From positions 221,253 through 285,252 of the forward strand of contig NZ_AOLN01000004.1 of the NCBI RefSeq assembly GCF_000337815.1: a stretch of DNA of 64,000 bases, read 5' to 3'. Below the pieces are notes generated by a model, which was not told where the DNA came from, did not search any database, and saw only the letters and a list, made by a program, of their open reading frames with translations. The stretch's first letter is position 1. The number at the start of each line of letters is the position of its first letter. Of the stretch, positions 26,130 through 35,178 are shown one piece after another. The translations under genes were made by a program, and so were the position numbers. The stretch is from Haloferax mucosum ATCC BAA-1512. GTDB taxonomy: Archaea > Halobacteriota > Halobacteria > Halobacteriales > Haloferacaceae.

Positions 26130-26240
26130 GGTTTGTATGTTCACATGTAACATGAAAACTATCACGTTTAAAGGTTTGCGTTAAGTGAGAGACACGAATC
26201 GCGCGACAGTCAGCCGAAAACCCGAAAAGAGACGAAGAGG

Positions 26241-27245
26241 TCAGGCGACGCGCGGAGCGACCTCTTCGCCGAGTCGCTGGATACACTCCACCATCCGGTC
26301 GGTGCCGATGCCGGGGTGGTACGTGCGGAAGATGAAGTGAATGTCGTCGCCGAGCGCGTCGCGGTAGCGGTCAAGTTCCGCCACGACGTCGTCCGGGGTG
26401 CCGAATATCGCCTGTTCTTTCAGTTCGTCTCGCCGCTCTGCGGAGAGTTCGGATACCTTCTCGCCGGAGAAGATTTCGGCATATCGACGCTGGAGGTAGA
26501 GATAACCGTCTTTCATCGCGTCCCACGCCGCCGCTTTAGAGTCGCCGACGAACCCGTGTTGGAGCACGTAGATGGTGAAATCCCCGTCAAGGCCCTCCTC
26601 TTCACGGACGTTTCTGATGTCCTCGACTCGTTTTTTCAGGCCGCCGAGAGAGAGCGACGACGGCGCACACCACGCGTCGGCCGTTCGTGCCGCCCGACGA
26701 ACCGCAGGTTTCGCCGACCCGCCGAGCATAATCGGGACGTCGTGGGCCGGTTTCGGCGTCACGTCGGCACCGTTTGCGCCCTCGTGAAACCGCGATTTGT
26801 GTTCGATTGGCCCATCAGACCACGCGTCGCGGACGAGCGAGACAGTATCGGCAAGTCTGTCAACCCGCTCGTCCCGCGGGACGTCGAAGGCGTCGAACTC
26901 GCGGGGGTTCGACCCGATTGAGAGGCCGAGTGTCGTTCGCCCGCCCGAAAGGAGGTCAACCGTCGCGGTGTCCTCGGCGAGTCGAATCGGGTCGTAAAGC
27001 GGCGCGAGCGCGATACACGTCCCGAGTTCGATATTCTCGGTCGTCGCGGCGAGCGCTCCAAGCGCAGGCATCGTTCCCGAGAGGTAGCCGTCCTCCATGA
27101 AGTGGTGTTCCGAGACCCACGCGCTTTCGAGGCCGGAGTCGTCGATTGCGCGCCCGAGCGTGAGCATCTCGTCGTACAACTCCGCCATCGGTCGGTCGTC
27201 GTCTGGCCGTCGCTGACAGGTGAACAGGCCGGTCCCGAGCTTCAT
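26241..27245 (-). CDS. LLM-class flavin-dependent oxidoreductase (F420 or FMN)
   Basis: The 334-residue luciferase-like TIM-barrel protein contains SAWVSEHHFMEDGYLSGTMPALGALAATTENIELGTCI, then RLAEDTATVDLLSGGRTTLGLSIGSNPREFDAF and PIMLGGSAKPAVRRAARTADAW, which are family signatures. Haloarchaea make F420, so F420 is the more likely cofactor. The family covers monooxygenases and dehydrogenases; the substrate cannot be told. It lies within the phenylacetate island but in its own leftward unit, divergent from the VOC gene. Confidence 0.85.
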   Translation of the reverse strand: MKLGTGLFTCQRRPDDDRPMAELYDEMLTLGRAIDDSGLESAWVSEHHFMEDGYLSGTMPALGALAATTENIELGTCIALAPLYDPIRLAEDTATVDLLSGGRTTLGLSIGSNPREFDAFDVPRDERVDRLADTVSLVRDAWSDGPIEHKSRFHEGANGADVTPKPAHDVPIMLGGSAKPAVRRAARTADAWCAPSSLSLGGLKKRVEDIRNVREEEGLDGDFTIYVLQHGFVGDSKAAAWDAMKDGYLYLQRRYAEIFSGEKVSELSAERRDELKEQAIFGTPDDVVAELDRYRDALGDDIHFIFRTYHPGIGTDRMVECIQRLGEEVAPRVA

Positions 27246-27299
27246 GCTCGTGAGTCTCTACCTCGGCTATTAATAGTTAGGAACGACGAAGGTGTACCG

Positions 27300-27788
27300 A
27301 TGGCCGAAGCGAACGACCCGGCGCGGATACCGCCCGCGCGAGTAGACCACGTAGGAATCGCAGTCGAAGACGTGGACGACGCAGAGCGGACGTTACTCGC
27401 GCTCGGGTGCGAACGCGTTCACCGCGAGACGGTTCCAGACGACTCGTTCGAGTGGGCCACGTACGTCCTCGGCGACGCGTCGCGCCTCGAACTCATCGCG
27501 CCAGTCGAAGGCGAGTCGTTTCTCACCGCGTTTCTCGACGACCACGGTCCCGGTCTCCACCACGTCACGTTGGAGGTGGTCGATATCGACGCCGCGGTTA
27601 CGGCGCTGGAGTCAGCCGGTGAGCGCGTCGTCGGCTACGCGGTCGAAGACGGCTGGACCGAGGCGTTCGTCTCGCCGCAGAATCCGACCGGGGCGCTCTT
27701 TCAGCTGATGGAGTACCACGACGACTACGGCGACCGCGGGCCGGACGACGCCCTGTACGTCCGCGGAAACCGGTTGGACTCGCAGTGA
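27300..27788 (+). CDS. VOC-fold protein, methylmalonyl-CoA epimerase-like
   Basis: The 162-residue protein has paired beta-alpha-beta-beta-beta modules: residues 13-75 (VDHVGIAVEDVDDAERTLLALG ... RLELIAPVE) and 85-150 (LHHVTLEVVDIDAAVTALE ... ALFQLMEY). The metal-ligand pattern His-Glu-His-Glu of epimerase-like VOC enzymes can be traced at these places. Methylmalonyl-CoA epimerase is the closest familiar family, but a glyoxalase or dioxygenase-like role is possible. ATG at 27300 is the only good start after the 54-base divergent promoter gap. Confidence 0.75.
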   Translation: MAEANDPARIPPARVDHVGIAVEDVDDAERTLLALGCERVHRETVPDDSFEWATYVLGDASRLELIAPVEGESFLTAFLDDHGPGLHHVTLEVVDIDAAVTALESAGERVVGYAVEDGWTEAFVSPQNPTGALFQLMEYHDDYGDRGPDDALYVRGNRLDSQ

Positions 27789-27794
27789 CGGTCG

Positions 27795-28265
27795 CTATTC
27801 CGCGCCCGCCTTCGTCTTGATGAGGAACTTCATATCGCCTTCGAGGACGACGGTTCCGTCCTGTTTCGTCATGGTCACGTCGAGAACGACGAGTCCGGCG
27901 TCGTCCCGACTTCCGAGGTCCTTTCGCTCGGAGACGGTCATCGTCTGTGAGAGCGTGTCGCCGATGAAGACGGGGTTCGGCAGGTCCATGTAGTTCATGC
28001 CGAGGAACGCGATGGCCGTCCGCTCGACGATGCCCGACCGGTAGACGAATCCGGTGGACTGAACGAACGTCATCGGACCGTGGGCGATGCGCTGACCGAA
28101 CTGAGTGTCCTCGGCGTACTCACTGTTCGTGTGGAGTTCCGTCCAGTCGCCCGAGAGCGCCGAGTGCATCATGAAGTCCGCTTCGGTGACGGTCCGACCG
28201 ACGCTTTCGAACTCTTTGCCTTCCTCGAAGTCCTCGAAGTAATGCGGTTCGTAGCTGTATGCCAT
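27795..28265 (-). CDS. MaoC-family hydratase
   Basis: The 156-residue hotdog-fold protein carries the hydratase 2 motif: FEDFEEGKEFESVGRTVTEADFMMHSALSGDW with the active-site Asp/His region in IAHGPMTFVQSTGFV. MaoC proteins hydrate enoyl-CoA. The hydratase half of bacterial PaaZ (oxepin-CoA hydrolase) is a MaoC domain, so this may be the detached ring-opening hydratase partner of the aldehyde dehydrogenase at 17942. The ATAAAGAATTTTA block (28288-28300) about 25-35 bases before the start is the likely TATA region. Confidence 0.85.
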   Translation of the reverse strand: MAYSYEPHYFEDFEEGKEFESVGRTVTEADFMMHSALSGDWTELHTNSEYAEDTQFGQRIAHGPMTFVQSTGFVYRSGIVERTAIAFLGMNYMDLPNPVFIGDTLSQTMTVSERKDLGSRDDAGLVVLDVTMTKQDGTVVLEGDMKFLIKTKAGAE

Positions 28266-28361
28266 ACCGTCACCGTCACCCCCATCGGATAAAGAATTTT
28301 ACATACCTATCATTCCTGACAGTCGATGCCTACTTGGCGACCTACGATGATGTGTGTTCAC

Positions 28362-28769
28362 ATGCCAGACGCAGACGAGCACGCAGAGATACGCGACCGC
28401 GCGTCGAACGACCCGTTCTGCGGTCGCGTGGGTATCGAACTCGCGGCCATCGGCGAGGGCCACGCGGAGACGACACTGACCGTAGACGAGGACCACCTGA
28501 ACTTCCACGGAACGCCCCACGGCGGCGTCGTCTACACGCTCGCCGACGCCGCGTTCGCCGCCGCGTCCAACAGCCATGGCGACGCGGCGTACGCACTGGA
28601 GACGAACATTTCGTATCTCGCGGCCGCCGACGTCGGCGATACGCTCCGCGCCGTCGCGGAAGAGACGCACCTCGGCGGGCGAACCGCGGCGTACGAAGTC
28701 GTCGTCTCCGACGATTCGGGTGACAGAATAGCGACGTTCCGCGGCCGCGTCTACAAGCCCGGTCGCTAA
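28362..28769 (+). CDS. PaaI-type hotdog thioesterase (second copy)
   Basis: The 135-residue hotdog thioesterase contains LNFHGTPHGGVVYTLADAAFAAASNSHG and SYLAAADVGDTLRAVAEE. It resembles the PaaI at 19499 and medium/aryl-CoA thioesterases. Several Met codons precede in frame (28326, 28347, 28350); 28362 (MPDADEHAEIRDRASNDPF) fits the family best, but a TATA-like TTTTACATACC near 28300 would fit a leaderless start at 28326. It is monocistronic, inside the phenylacetate island. Confidence 0.85.
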   Translation: MPDADEHAEIRDRASNDPFCGRVGIELAAIGEGHAETTLTVDEDHLNFHGTPHGGVVYTLADAAFAAASNSHGDAAYALETNISYLAAADVGDTLRAVAEETHLGGRTAAYEVVVSDDSGDRIATFRGRVYKPGR

Positions 28770-28950
28770 CCTGCCGCAGTCGCCTTTAGGGAGAAGGTGA
28801 CGTGCCGCGGTCCCGCCACGGTCACGAGAGCGACACCGACACGTGAACGGGCCAAGGCGGTGGAACAAACTGGTGAGAGAGCAGACCGCACGACAGTACG
28901 AACCGGTGTGATAGAACAGACCGATACAGTAGCGCGATAGCGGAGTCCGT

Positions 28951-30240
28951 CTACTGACCGCGGTGGTCGTAGACGCGTTGTACTTTGCCGACCTCGGTGC
29001 GTGCGATGTCGCCGTACTCGACGAGGTTCAATTCGTCGGGCGTGAACGACAACACGTTCGAGAGTCGCTTGCCGATTCGCGTTTCGAGGTCGGTACTCGA
29101 CCCGTCGAAATCCTCGACGAGTTCGACCGTAATCTCCAGTTGGTCGAGGTTGCCCTCCCGCCGGAGGTCGATGCGGTAGTGCGGCGCGACCTCGTCGAAT
29201 TCGAGGACGACCGATTCGACCTCGCTCGGGTAGAAGTTGACCCCGCGGACGATGATAAGGTCGTCAGAGCGACCGGTGATGTTGTCCATGCGGACGCAGG
29301 TTCGGCCGCACTCGCAGGTGTCGTAGTTCAGTGTCGTCAGGTCACCGGTCCGGTACCGAAGAACCGGAAGCGCGTCCTTTGCGAGCGTCGTCAACACGAG
29401 TTCACCCTCCTCGCCTTCCGCGACCGGGTCGCCCGTGTTGGGGTCGATAACCTCGGGATAGAAGTAATCCTCCCAGATGTGGAGACCATCTTGTTCCTCG
29501 CACTCGATAGAGACGCCGGGACCGACGATTTCGGAGAGACCGTAGATGTCGATGCCGGTCACACCAAGTCGCTCTTCGATTTCGTTTCGCATCGGCTCCG
29601 TACACGGTTCCGCGCCGAAGATGACGGTTCGAAGCGGCAGGTCGCGCACGTCGATACCCATGTCGTCTGCGACCTCTGCGAGGTAGAGCGCGTACGAAGG
29701 CGTACAGGAGATGACGTCACTGCCGAGGTCGTCGAGCATCTCGACTTGTCGTTGGGTGTTGCCCCCACCGATAGGGATGACCGTCGCGCCGAGTTCTTCG
29801 ACGCCTTGGTGCAGTCCGAGACCTCCCGTAAAGAGTCCGTAGCCGTAGGCGTTTTGAACGACATCGTCGGCACCGATACCGGCCGCGACGAGACAGCGAG
29901 CGACCGCCTTACTCCACACGTCGAGGTCGTCGCGGGTGTAGCCGACGATTTTGGGCTTACCTGTCGTTCCCGACGATGCGTGAATCCGAACCACGTCGTC
30001 CATCTCGACCGCGAACATGCCCGTCGGGTAGTTGTCGCGGAAATTCTCTTTCGTCGTAAACGGGAGCTTCGAGAGGTCTTCGACGCTCTCGATGTCGTCC
30101 GGCGTCAACCCGTGTTCGTCGAACGTCTCGCGGTAGAAATCGACGTTCTCGTATGCGTTCTGCACCGCCGCCCGCAGGCGACTATTCTGGACTTCACGAA
30201 GCTCGTCTCGTGAAGCGGACTCCATGCTATCGAATACCAT
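28951..30240 (-). CDS. Phenylacetate-CoA ligase, PaaK family (copy 2)
   Basis: The 429-residue paralogue of the ligase at 20037 has the same motifs: HASSGTTGKPKIVGYTRDDL, YGLSEIVGPGVSIE, YRTGDLT, CECGRTC and GRSDDLIIVRGVNFYPSEVE. Protein identity with copy 1 is high, and the first 75 or so residues after the divergent N-terminus are nearly the same because of shared DNA blocks. The two may serve different aryl acids. It is leftward, divergent from the thiolase gene at 30341. Confidence 0.92.
   Translation of the reverse strand: MVFDSMESASRDELREVQNSRLRAAVQNAYENVDFYRETFDEHGLTPDDIESVEDLSKLPFTTKENFRDNYPTGMFAVEMDDVVRIHASSGTTGKPKIVGYTRDDLDVWSKAVARCLVAAGIGADDVVQNAYGYGLFTGGLGLHQGVEELGATVIPIGGGNTQRQVEMLDDLGSDVISCTPSYALYLAEVADDMGIDVRDLPLRTVIFGAEPCTEPMRNEIEERLGVTGIDIYGLSEIVGPGVSIECEEQDGLHIWEDYFYPEVIDPNTGDPVAEGEEGELVLTTLAKDALPVLRYRTGDLTTLNYDTCECGRTCVRMDNITGRSDDLIIVRGVNFYPSEVESVVLEFDEVAPHYRIDLRREGNLDQLEITVELVEDFDGSSTDLETRIGKRLSNVLSFTPDELNLVEYGDIARTEVGKVQRVYDHRGQ
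29922..30153. repeat. Near-identical block shared by the two paaK-type genes (copy 2)
   Basis: Partner of 21002-21233 (230 of 232 bases the same). It encodes part of the N-terminal ligase region up to the P-loop. Confidence 0.85.
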
Positions 30241-30340
30241 GTACAGTGAATCCGATGATAGAATATGATAAAAATGATGCGGTCACGACGCCGCCCTCGC
30301 GGGGCGAACCTATTTCGCAGATCGAACATAATCGACTATC

Positions 30341-31504
30341 ATGCGAGATGCGTACATCGTCGGAGCGGGCCAATCGAGCTACGGCGCGTTTCCGGACGAG
30401 AGCTATCGGTCGCTCTTTGCGACAGCATACGAGGAAGCGCTCGGCAGTGCTGGCGGTGTCGAACCGGCCGACATCGACGAGGCGGTCGTCGGGTCGCTCG
30501 GCGTCGGCGGCCGGCAACTTGGTCTGTCTGGACCAGCCGTGACGGAACACATCGGACTCCACGGCATCCCCTGTTCTCGAATCGAAAACGCCTGTGCCGC
30601 GAGCGGCTACGCCGTCAGGCAGGCAGTACAAGCAGTCAAAAGTGGGATGGCCGACGTCGCACTCGCGGGCGGCTACGAAGTCATGACCGATATGAGCGGC
30701 GACGTGGCCAAATACTGGCTCGGCGTCAGCGGCGAGACCGAGTGGGAACGACTCACCGGAACGACCTTTTCCGGCGTCTACGCGCAGATGGCCTCCGCCT
30801 ACATCGACGCCTACGACGCCTCGCCGGACCACTTCTCGAAGGTCGCCGTCAAGAACCACGCGAACGGCGCGAAGAATCCGAACGCGCATCTCGGTTTCGA
30901 GTGTTCGCTCGACGACGCCCGAGACGCGCCCATCGTCGCAGACCCGCTGAATCTCTATCACTGCTGTCCGACCTCTGACGGCGCGGCCGCCGTCATCGTC
31001 GCAAGCGAGGACGTCGCCAGCGCGTGCGAGGAGGCAGTTCGCGTCGCCGGCGTCGGTGCCGCCTCAGAGCGCGTCGGTCTCTTCCAGCGCGACAGTTACA
31101 CGTCGATTGCGTCGTCCGCACAAGCCGCCGAAACGGCCTACGAGATGGCCGGACTCGGCCCGGACGACGTCGATTTCGCCGAAGTACACGACTGTTTCGC
31201 CATCGCCGAACTCCTCGCGTACGAGGACCTCGGCTTTTGCGAACGCGGCGGCGCGCCCGAACTCATCGACGCGGGCGCGACGGAACTCGATGGCGACCGC
31301 CCGGTCAACCCCTCCGGCGGCCTGAAGTCGAAGGGTCACCCAATCGGTGCGACGGGTGCGGGACAGGTCGTCGAAGCGTTCAAGCAACTCACGGGCCACG
31401 CCGACGAGCGACAGGTTTCGGGCGCGCAGGTCGGTCTCACGCACAACGTGGGCGGGTCGGGCGGCGCGGCGGTCGTTCACGTCCTCGAAGGAGGGGTGCT
31501 ATGA
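30341..31504 (+). CDS. Thiolase (SCP2/acetyl-CoA acetyltransferase-like, archaeal type)
   Basis: The 387-residue thiolase-fold enzyme has the nucleophile Cys85 in RIENACAASGYAV, HDCFAIAELLAYEDLG, and the C-terminal GGLKSKGHPIGATGAGQVVEAFKQL and HNVGGSGGA motifs. This branch pairs in archaea with an HMG-CoA synthase-like protein and a DUF35 zinc protein in one complex. Here the next gene, overlapping by four bases (ATGA), encodes just such an HMG-CoA synthase-like/DUF35 fusion. It may cleave a 3-ketoacyl-CoA in the aromatic pathway. Confidence 0.88.
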   Translation: MRDAYIVGAGQSSYGAFPDESYRSLFATAYEEALGSAGGVEPADIDEAVVGSLGVGGRQLGLSGPAVTEHIGLHGIPCSRIENACAASGYAVRQAVQAVKSGMADVALAGGYEVMTDMSGDVAKYWLGVSGETEWERLTGTTFSGVYAQMASAYIDAYDASPDHFSKVAVKNHANGAKNPNAHLGFECSLDDARDAPIVADPLNLYHCCPTSDGAAAVIVASEDVASACEEAVRVAGVGAASERVGLFQRDSYTSIASSAQAAETAYEMAGLGPDDVDFAEVHDCFAIAELLAYEDLGFCERGGAPELIDAGATELDGDRPVNPSGGLKSKGHPIGATGAGQVVEAFKQLTGHADERQVSGAQVGLTHNVGGSGGAAVVHVLEGGVL

Positions 31505-32958
31505 GCCGTCTCGGAATCGCCGGTATCGGCGCGTACGTACCACGTCTCTACGTTCCCGCGTCCGCCTACCGCGACGCATGGGGCACCGGCGGTGCCGCGG
31601 GTGTCGAGCGCGTCGCCGTCGCGGACGCCGACGAAGACGTGCTCACGATGGCGACCGAAGCGAGCCAGCGCGCACTCGACGCCGCCGACGGAGACGCGAG
31701 CGATGTCGAACACCTCGCGTTGGCGACCACCACGCCCCCCACCGACGAGGAAGAACACACCGTCCGCCTCGCCTCGCTACTCGGCATCGACCCCGCAGTT
31801 CCGACCCGCCAGTTCGGCGGCGGAACCCGCGCCGGAGCAGTCGCGCTCGCGGCGACGCTCGATGCGACTGGACCCGCTCTCGTGGCCGTCGCCGACAGCC
31901 CACAGGGAACACCCGAAAGCGACGAATCCGCCGGTGCCGGAGCGGGTGCCGCCGCGCTCGTGCTCACCGAAGACGGGGTGGTATCCGTCGAGGGCGTCGG
32001 CGAATACGGCGAACCGTTCCCCGGAACGCGCTTCCGCCGCCGCGGGAGCGCCGACACGGAATCTATCGGTATCACACAGTACGAACGCGACGCCTACACC
32101 AGCGCGGTCGGCGGGGCGGTCGAAGCCCTCGAAGACGACGTATCGGCCACTAGCACCGCCGGGGCGGCCAAACGTGCCGATGCCGTCGCGCTCACAGCAC
32201 CAGACGGGGCGCTCCCGTATCGTGCGGCGAGAACCCTCGGCGTCACGACGGAGAAAATCGCGGCGGGAACCGTCGTCTCACAGACCGGCGATACGGGTTC
32301 GGCAGGGCCGTTCCTCGGACTCGCGTCCGCGCTGGAATCCGGTGTATCGTCGGTTCTGCTCGTCGGCTACGGCGGCGGCGCGGGTGCGACAGCGGCGTTC
32401 CTGTCCGCCGAAAGCGACGTCCCGGTCGATGCAGTCCTCGACGGGGACACGGCACTGTCCTACGCCGAGGCGCTTCGGCGCCGTGGCACCATAACCGGCG
32501 AGGAGCCGGAGGGCGGCGGCGCGTACGTGAGCGTGCCGACGTGGCGGCAGACGATTCCACAGCGCCACCGACTCGTCGCCGGGCGCTGTGTCGAGTGTGG
32601 CGCGCTCTCGTTCCCGCCGGAAGGCGCGTGTTTCGACTGCGGGTCGCTCGATGGATACGAAAACGCGGTGCTTCCCGGGTCGGGGACCGTCGAGGCCGCG
32701 ACGGCCATCGGACAGGGTGGCGCACCGCCCGAGTTCGTCGAACAACAGCAACGCTCCGGGTCGTTCCCGGTCGCCGTCGTCGCCTTCGACGGCCCGGGCG
32801 ACGACGAGTCTGTCAGTGCGCCCGCACAGGTCGTTCACTCGCCAGCTGGAACGCCCGTCATCGGCGACCGCGTCGAAGCGGTCCCGCGCCGGATTTACGA
32901 ACAGGAGGGCGTCGTTCGGTACGGTTTCAAAGTCGTGCCAACCGAGGCGCGACGATAG
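31501..32958 (+). CDS. HMG-CoA synthase-like protein fused to DUF35 zinc-ribbon/OB domain
   Basis: Residues 1-315 have the HMG-CoA synthase/KAS III fold (RLGIAGIGAYVPRLYVPASAYRDAWG ... VLLVGYGGGAGATAAFL). Residues 345-485 are DUF35: a rubredoxin-like ribbon (CVECGALSFPPEGACFDC) plus OB fold (GTVEAATAIG ... VIGDRVEAVPRRIYEQEGVVRYGFKVVP). The catalytic Cys expected in the EFACKAGT-type segment is absent (QFGGGTRAG), the catalytic His segment reads LTAPDGALP, and the GNT-type loop reads GDTGSAG. It therefore probably lacks synthase activity and acts as a scaffold with the overlapping thiolase. It is acidic, cytoplasmic and co-translated. Confidence 0.85.
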   Translation: MSRLGIAGIGAYVPRLYVPASAYRDAWGTGGAAGVERVAVADADEDVLTMATEASQRALDAADGDASDVEHLALATTTPPTDEEEHTVRLASLLGIDPAVPTRQFGGGTRAGAVALAATLDATGPALVAVADSPQGTPESDESAGAGAGAAALVLTEDGVVSVEGVGEYGEPFPGTRFRRRGSADTESIGITQYERDAYTSAVGGAVEALEDDVSATSTAGAAKRADAVALTAPDGALPYRAARTLGVTTEKIAAGTVVSQTGDTGSAGPFLGLASALESGVSSVLLVGYGGGAGATAAFLSAESDVPVDAVLDGDTALSYAEALRRRGTITGEEPEGGGAYVSVPTWRQTIPQRHRLVAGRCVECGALSFPPEGACFDCGSLDGYENAVLPGSGTVEAATAIGQGGAPPEFVEQQQRSGSFPVAVVAFDGPGDDESVSAPAQVVHSPAGTPVIGDRVEAVPRRIYEQEGVVRYGFKVVPTEARR

Positions 32959-33065
32959 CCAAACGAGCTGGACGCGGTGATAGGTAGGGAGACGGAAACG
33001 GCGATGTCGAAGCGGCGGAGACGACGATAGTCAGAAACGACGTTCGAAACTGGTCGAAAGACGAT

Positions 33066-34211
33066 TTACGGTCGCTCGAACACCGTCGCAACGCCCTGTC
33101 CGAAGCCGACACACATCGTAGCGAGTCCGTACTGGCCGTCGCGGCGGTCGAGTTCGTGCAAGAGCGTGGTTGCGATACGCGCGCCCGAGCATCCGAGGGG
33201 GTGGCCGAGAGCGATTGCGCCGCCGTTGACGTTCACTATCTCGTCGTCGAGACCGAGTTCGCGCTTGCAGTGAAGACTCTGGGAGGCGAACGCCTCGTTG
33301 AGTTCCACGAGGTCGAGGTCGGAGACAGACAGTCCCGCCTCGTCGAGCGCCGCGCGGGTCGCCGGAATCGGTCCGACGCCCATCTCTTCGGGGTCTACGC
33401 CAACGACGGCGCGAGAGACGACGCGCCCGAGCACCGGCAGGTCGTTGGCTTCGGCGTAGCTCTCGGCGGTGACGAGCGCGCCCGCCGCACCGTCGGTCAG
33501 GGGCGAGGCGTTTCCGGGCGTGACCGATGCCGCCTCGTCGTCGGCGAAGACGGTCGGAAGCGATTCGAGCACGTCCATCGACGTCTCTTCTCGCGGGCCT
33601 TCGTCGCGTGCGACGAACCCGTCCGGGGTCTCGACGGGGACGATTTCAGCATCGAACCGACCTGACGAACGGGCGTCGAGTGCGCGCTCGTGAGACCGGA
33701 GCGCGAACGCGTCTTGGTCTTCGCGGGAGATACCGTACCGTCGTGCGACCGTCTCGGCGGTCTTGCCCATCGAAAGCGAGTCGCCGCCGTCGTAGCGCGC
33801 TTCGAGGTCCGGGTGAAGCCACGCTGAGAACGGAATCCGAGACATGTGTTCGACACCCGCGATAGGATACACCACGCCGTCGCCGGACTCGACCACGCGG
33901 GCGGCGTCGTTCAGCGCCGTCAGCGACGACCCGCACAACCGAGAGAGGGTTGCGCCCGGAATCGACTCGGGAAATCCACCGGCTAGAAGTGACTGTCGCG
34001 CGAGGTTCCGCCCCTGTTCGTTTTCTTGGTTCGCACACCCGAGACGGAAATCGTCCCATTCGTCGGGTGAAACGCCGGTTCTGTCGGCGAGTGCGTCGAG
34101 CACCGCGACGACCAAATCTTCGGGGTAGACGTCCGCGAATCCCCCGTCTTTCTTCGCCTGCGGCGTCCGAACTGCATCGACGATTACCGCTCGCTCGTCG
34201 GAATGGCTCAT
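33066..34211 (-). CDS. Acetyl-CoA C-acyltransferase (thiolase II)
   Basis: The 381-residue degradative thiolase has the Cys nucleophile in [17 protein letters not shown], His in [27 protein letters not shown] and the second Cys in [13 protein letters not shown]. All catalytic residues are present. Similarity to PaaJ and FadA types suggests cleavage of 3-oxoadipyl-CoA or a 3-ketoacyl-CoA at the end of the phenylacetate route. ATG at 34211 ([17 protein letters not shown]) is the family start; the long upstream frame is antisense to the divergent dehydrogenase gene. Confidence 0.92.
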   Translation of the reverse strand: MSHSDERAVIVDAVRTPQAKKDGGFADVYPEDLVVAVLDALADRTGVSPDEWDDFRLGCANQENEQGRNLARQSLLAGGFPESIPGATLSRLCGSSLTALNDAARVVESGDGVVYPIAGVEHMSRIPFSAWLHPDLEARYDGGDSLSMGKTAETVARRYGISREDQDAFALRSHERALDARSSGRFDAEIVPVETPDGFVARDEGPREETSMDVLESLPTVFADDEAASVTPGNASPLTDGAAGALVTAESYAEANDLPVLGRVVSRAVVGVDPEEMGVGPIPATRAALDEAGLSVSDLDLVELNEAFASQSLHCKRELGLDDEIVNVNGGAIALGHPLGCSGARIATTLLHELDRRDGQYGLATMCVGFGQGVATVFERP

Positions 34212-34293
34212 ACCGAGTATGCGAAGGCATCCGACTTGAACCTTCGTCGAACGAGGGCAAACGATTATGATGGTTCCCGAACCCCTTCCGGTG

Positions 34294-35178
34294 ATGCAAG
34301 TGAGTGTACTCGGTGCCGGCACCATGGGACACGGAATCGCACAGGTGTCCGCGATGGCCGGCCACGAGGTGACGATGCGCGATATCGAGATGGAGTACGT
34401 CCGAAACGGGATGGACGCAATCGAGGAGAACCTCCAAGGCGGCGTCGAACGCGACAAAGTGACACAAGCCGAGTTGTCCGCCACGCTCGACCGGATTTCC
34501 GGAACGACCTCGCTCGAAGAGGCCGTCGCCGACGCCGACCTCGTCGTCGAGGCGGTCCCGGAAGACATGGAGTTAAAGCGCGAGACCGTCAGCGACGTAG
34601 AGACGCTCGTCGGCGAGGAGACGATTATCGCGTCGAACACGTCGTCGCTATCCGTGACGGAGATTATGAGCGCCCTCGATAGCCCGGAACGGGGTATCGG
34701 ACTCCACTTTTTCAACCCGGTTCACATCATGGGTCTCGTGGAGGTTGTCGTCGCCGAGCAGACCGACGAGTCGACGCTGGCGTTCGCCAGCGAGTTCGTC
34801 GAAGGACTCGACAAGACGGCCGTCGAAGTCGGTGACTCACCGGGGTTTGCGTCGTCACGGCTCGGCGTCGCACTCGGGGTCGAAGCCATGCGCATGGTCC
34901 AAGAGGGCGTCGCCTCGCCACACGACATCGACGACGCGATGGAACTCGGCTACAACCACCCGGTGGGACCTATCGAACTCGGCGACGTGGTTGGTCTCGA
35001 CGTTCGCCTCGGCATTCTCGAATACCTGCGCGAGGAACTGGGAGAGCGGTTCCGTCCGCCGCAGATTCTCAAGCGAAAGGTCCGCGCCGGGAAGTTAGGC
35101 AAAAAGACCGGCGAAGGGTTCTACGTCTGGGAAGACGGTGAAATCGTCGGCGTCAGCGAGGACGTGATGGGCCGATGA
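34294..35178 (+). CDS. 3-hydroxyacyl-CoA dehydrogenase (PaaH/FadB2-like)
   Basis: This single-domain-type L-3-hydroxyacyl-CoA dehydrogenase of 294 residues oxidises 3-hydroxyacyl-CoA with NAD. The Rossmann motif is VSVLGAGTMGHGIAQ at the N-terminus, with EAVPEDMELKRE, SNTSSLSVTEIM, the catalytic His in LHFFNPVHIMGLVEVV, the GFASSRLGVAL region and PVGPIELGDVVGLDV. In-frame ATGs at 34267 and 34270 are possible starts, but 34294 puts the Rossmann strand at residue 2, the usual position. It overlaps the next hydratase gene by four bases (ATGA), so the two are a translational pair. Confidence 0.92.
   Translation: MQVSVLGAGTMGHGIAQVSAMAGHEVTMRDIEMEYVRNGMDAIEENLQGGVERDKVTQAELSATLDRISGTTSLEEAVADADLVVEAVPEDMELKRETVSDVETLVGEETIIASNTSSLSVTEIMSALDSPERGIGLHFFNPVHIMGLVEVVVAEQTDESTLAFASEFVEGLDKTAVEVGDSPGFASSRLGVALGVEAMRMVQEGVASPHDIDDAMELGYNHPVGPIELGDVVGLDVRLGILEYLREELGERFRPPQILKRKVRAGKLGKKTGEGFYVWEDGEIVGVSEDVMGR

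Noticed and set aside
26130..28361. Shared word GTTCACATG upstream of the binding-protein gene and the second PaaI gene
   Set aside because: A single nine-base match without symmetry or common position is likely chance.
30341..32958. Calling the thiolase/HMG-CoA synthase-like pair mevalonate pathway genes
   Set aside because: The synthase-like protein lacks the catalytic residues, and the pair sits inside an aromatic catabolic island.
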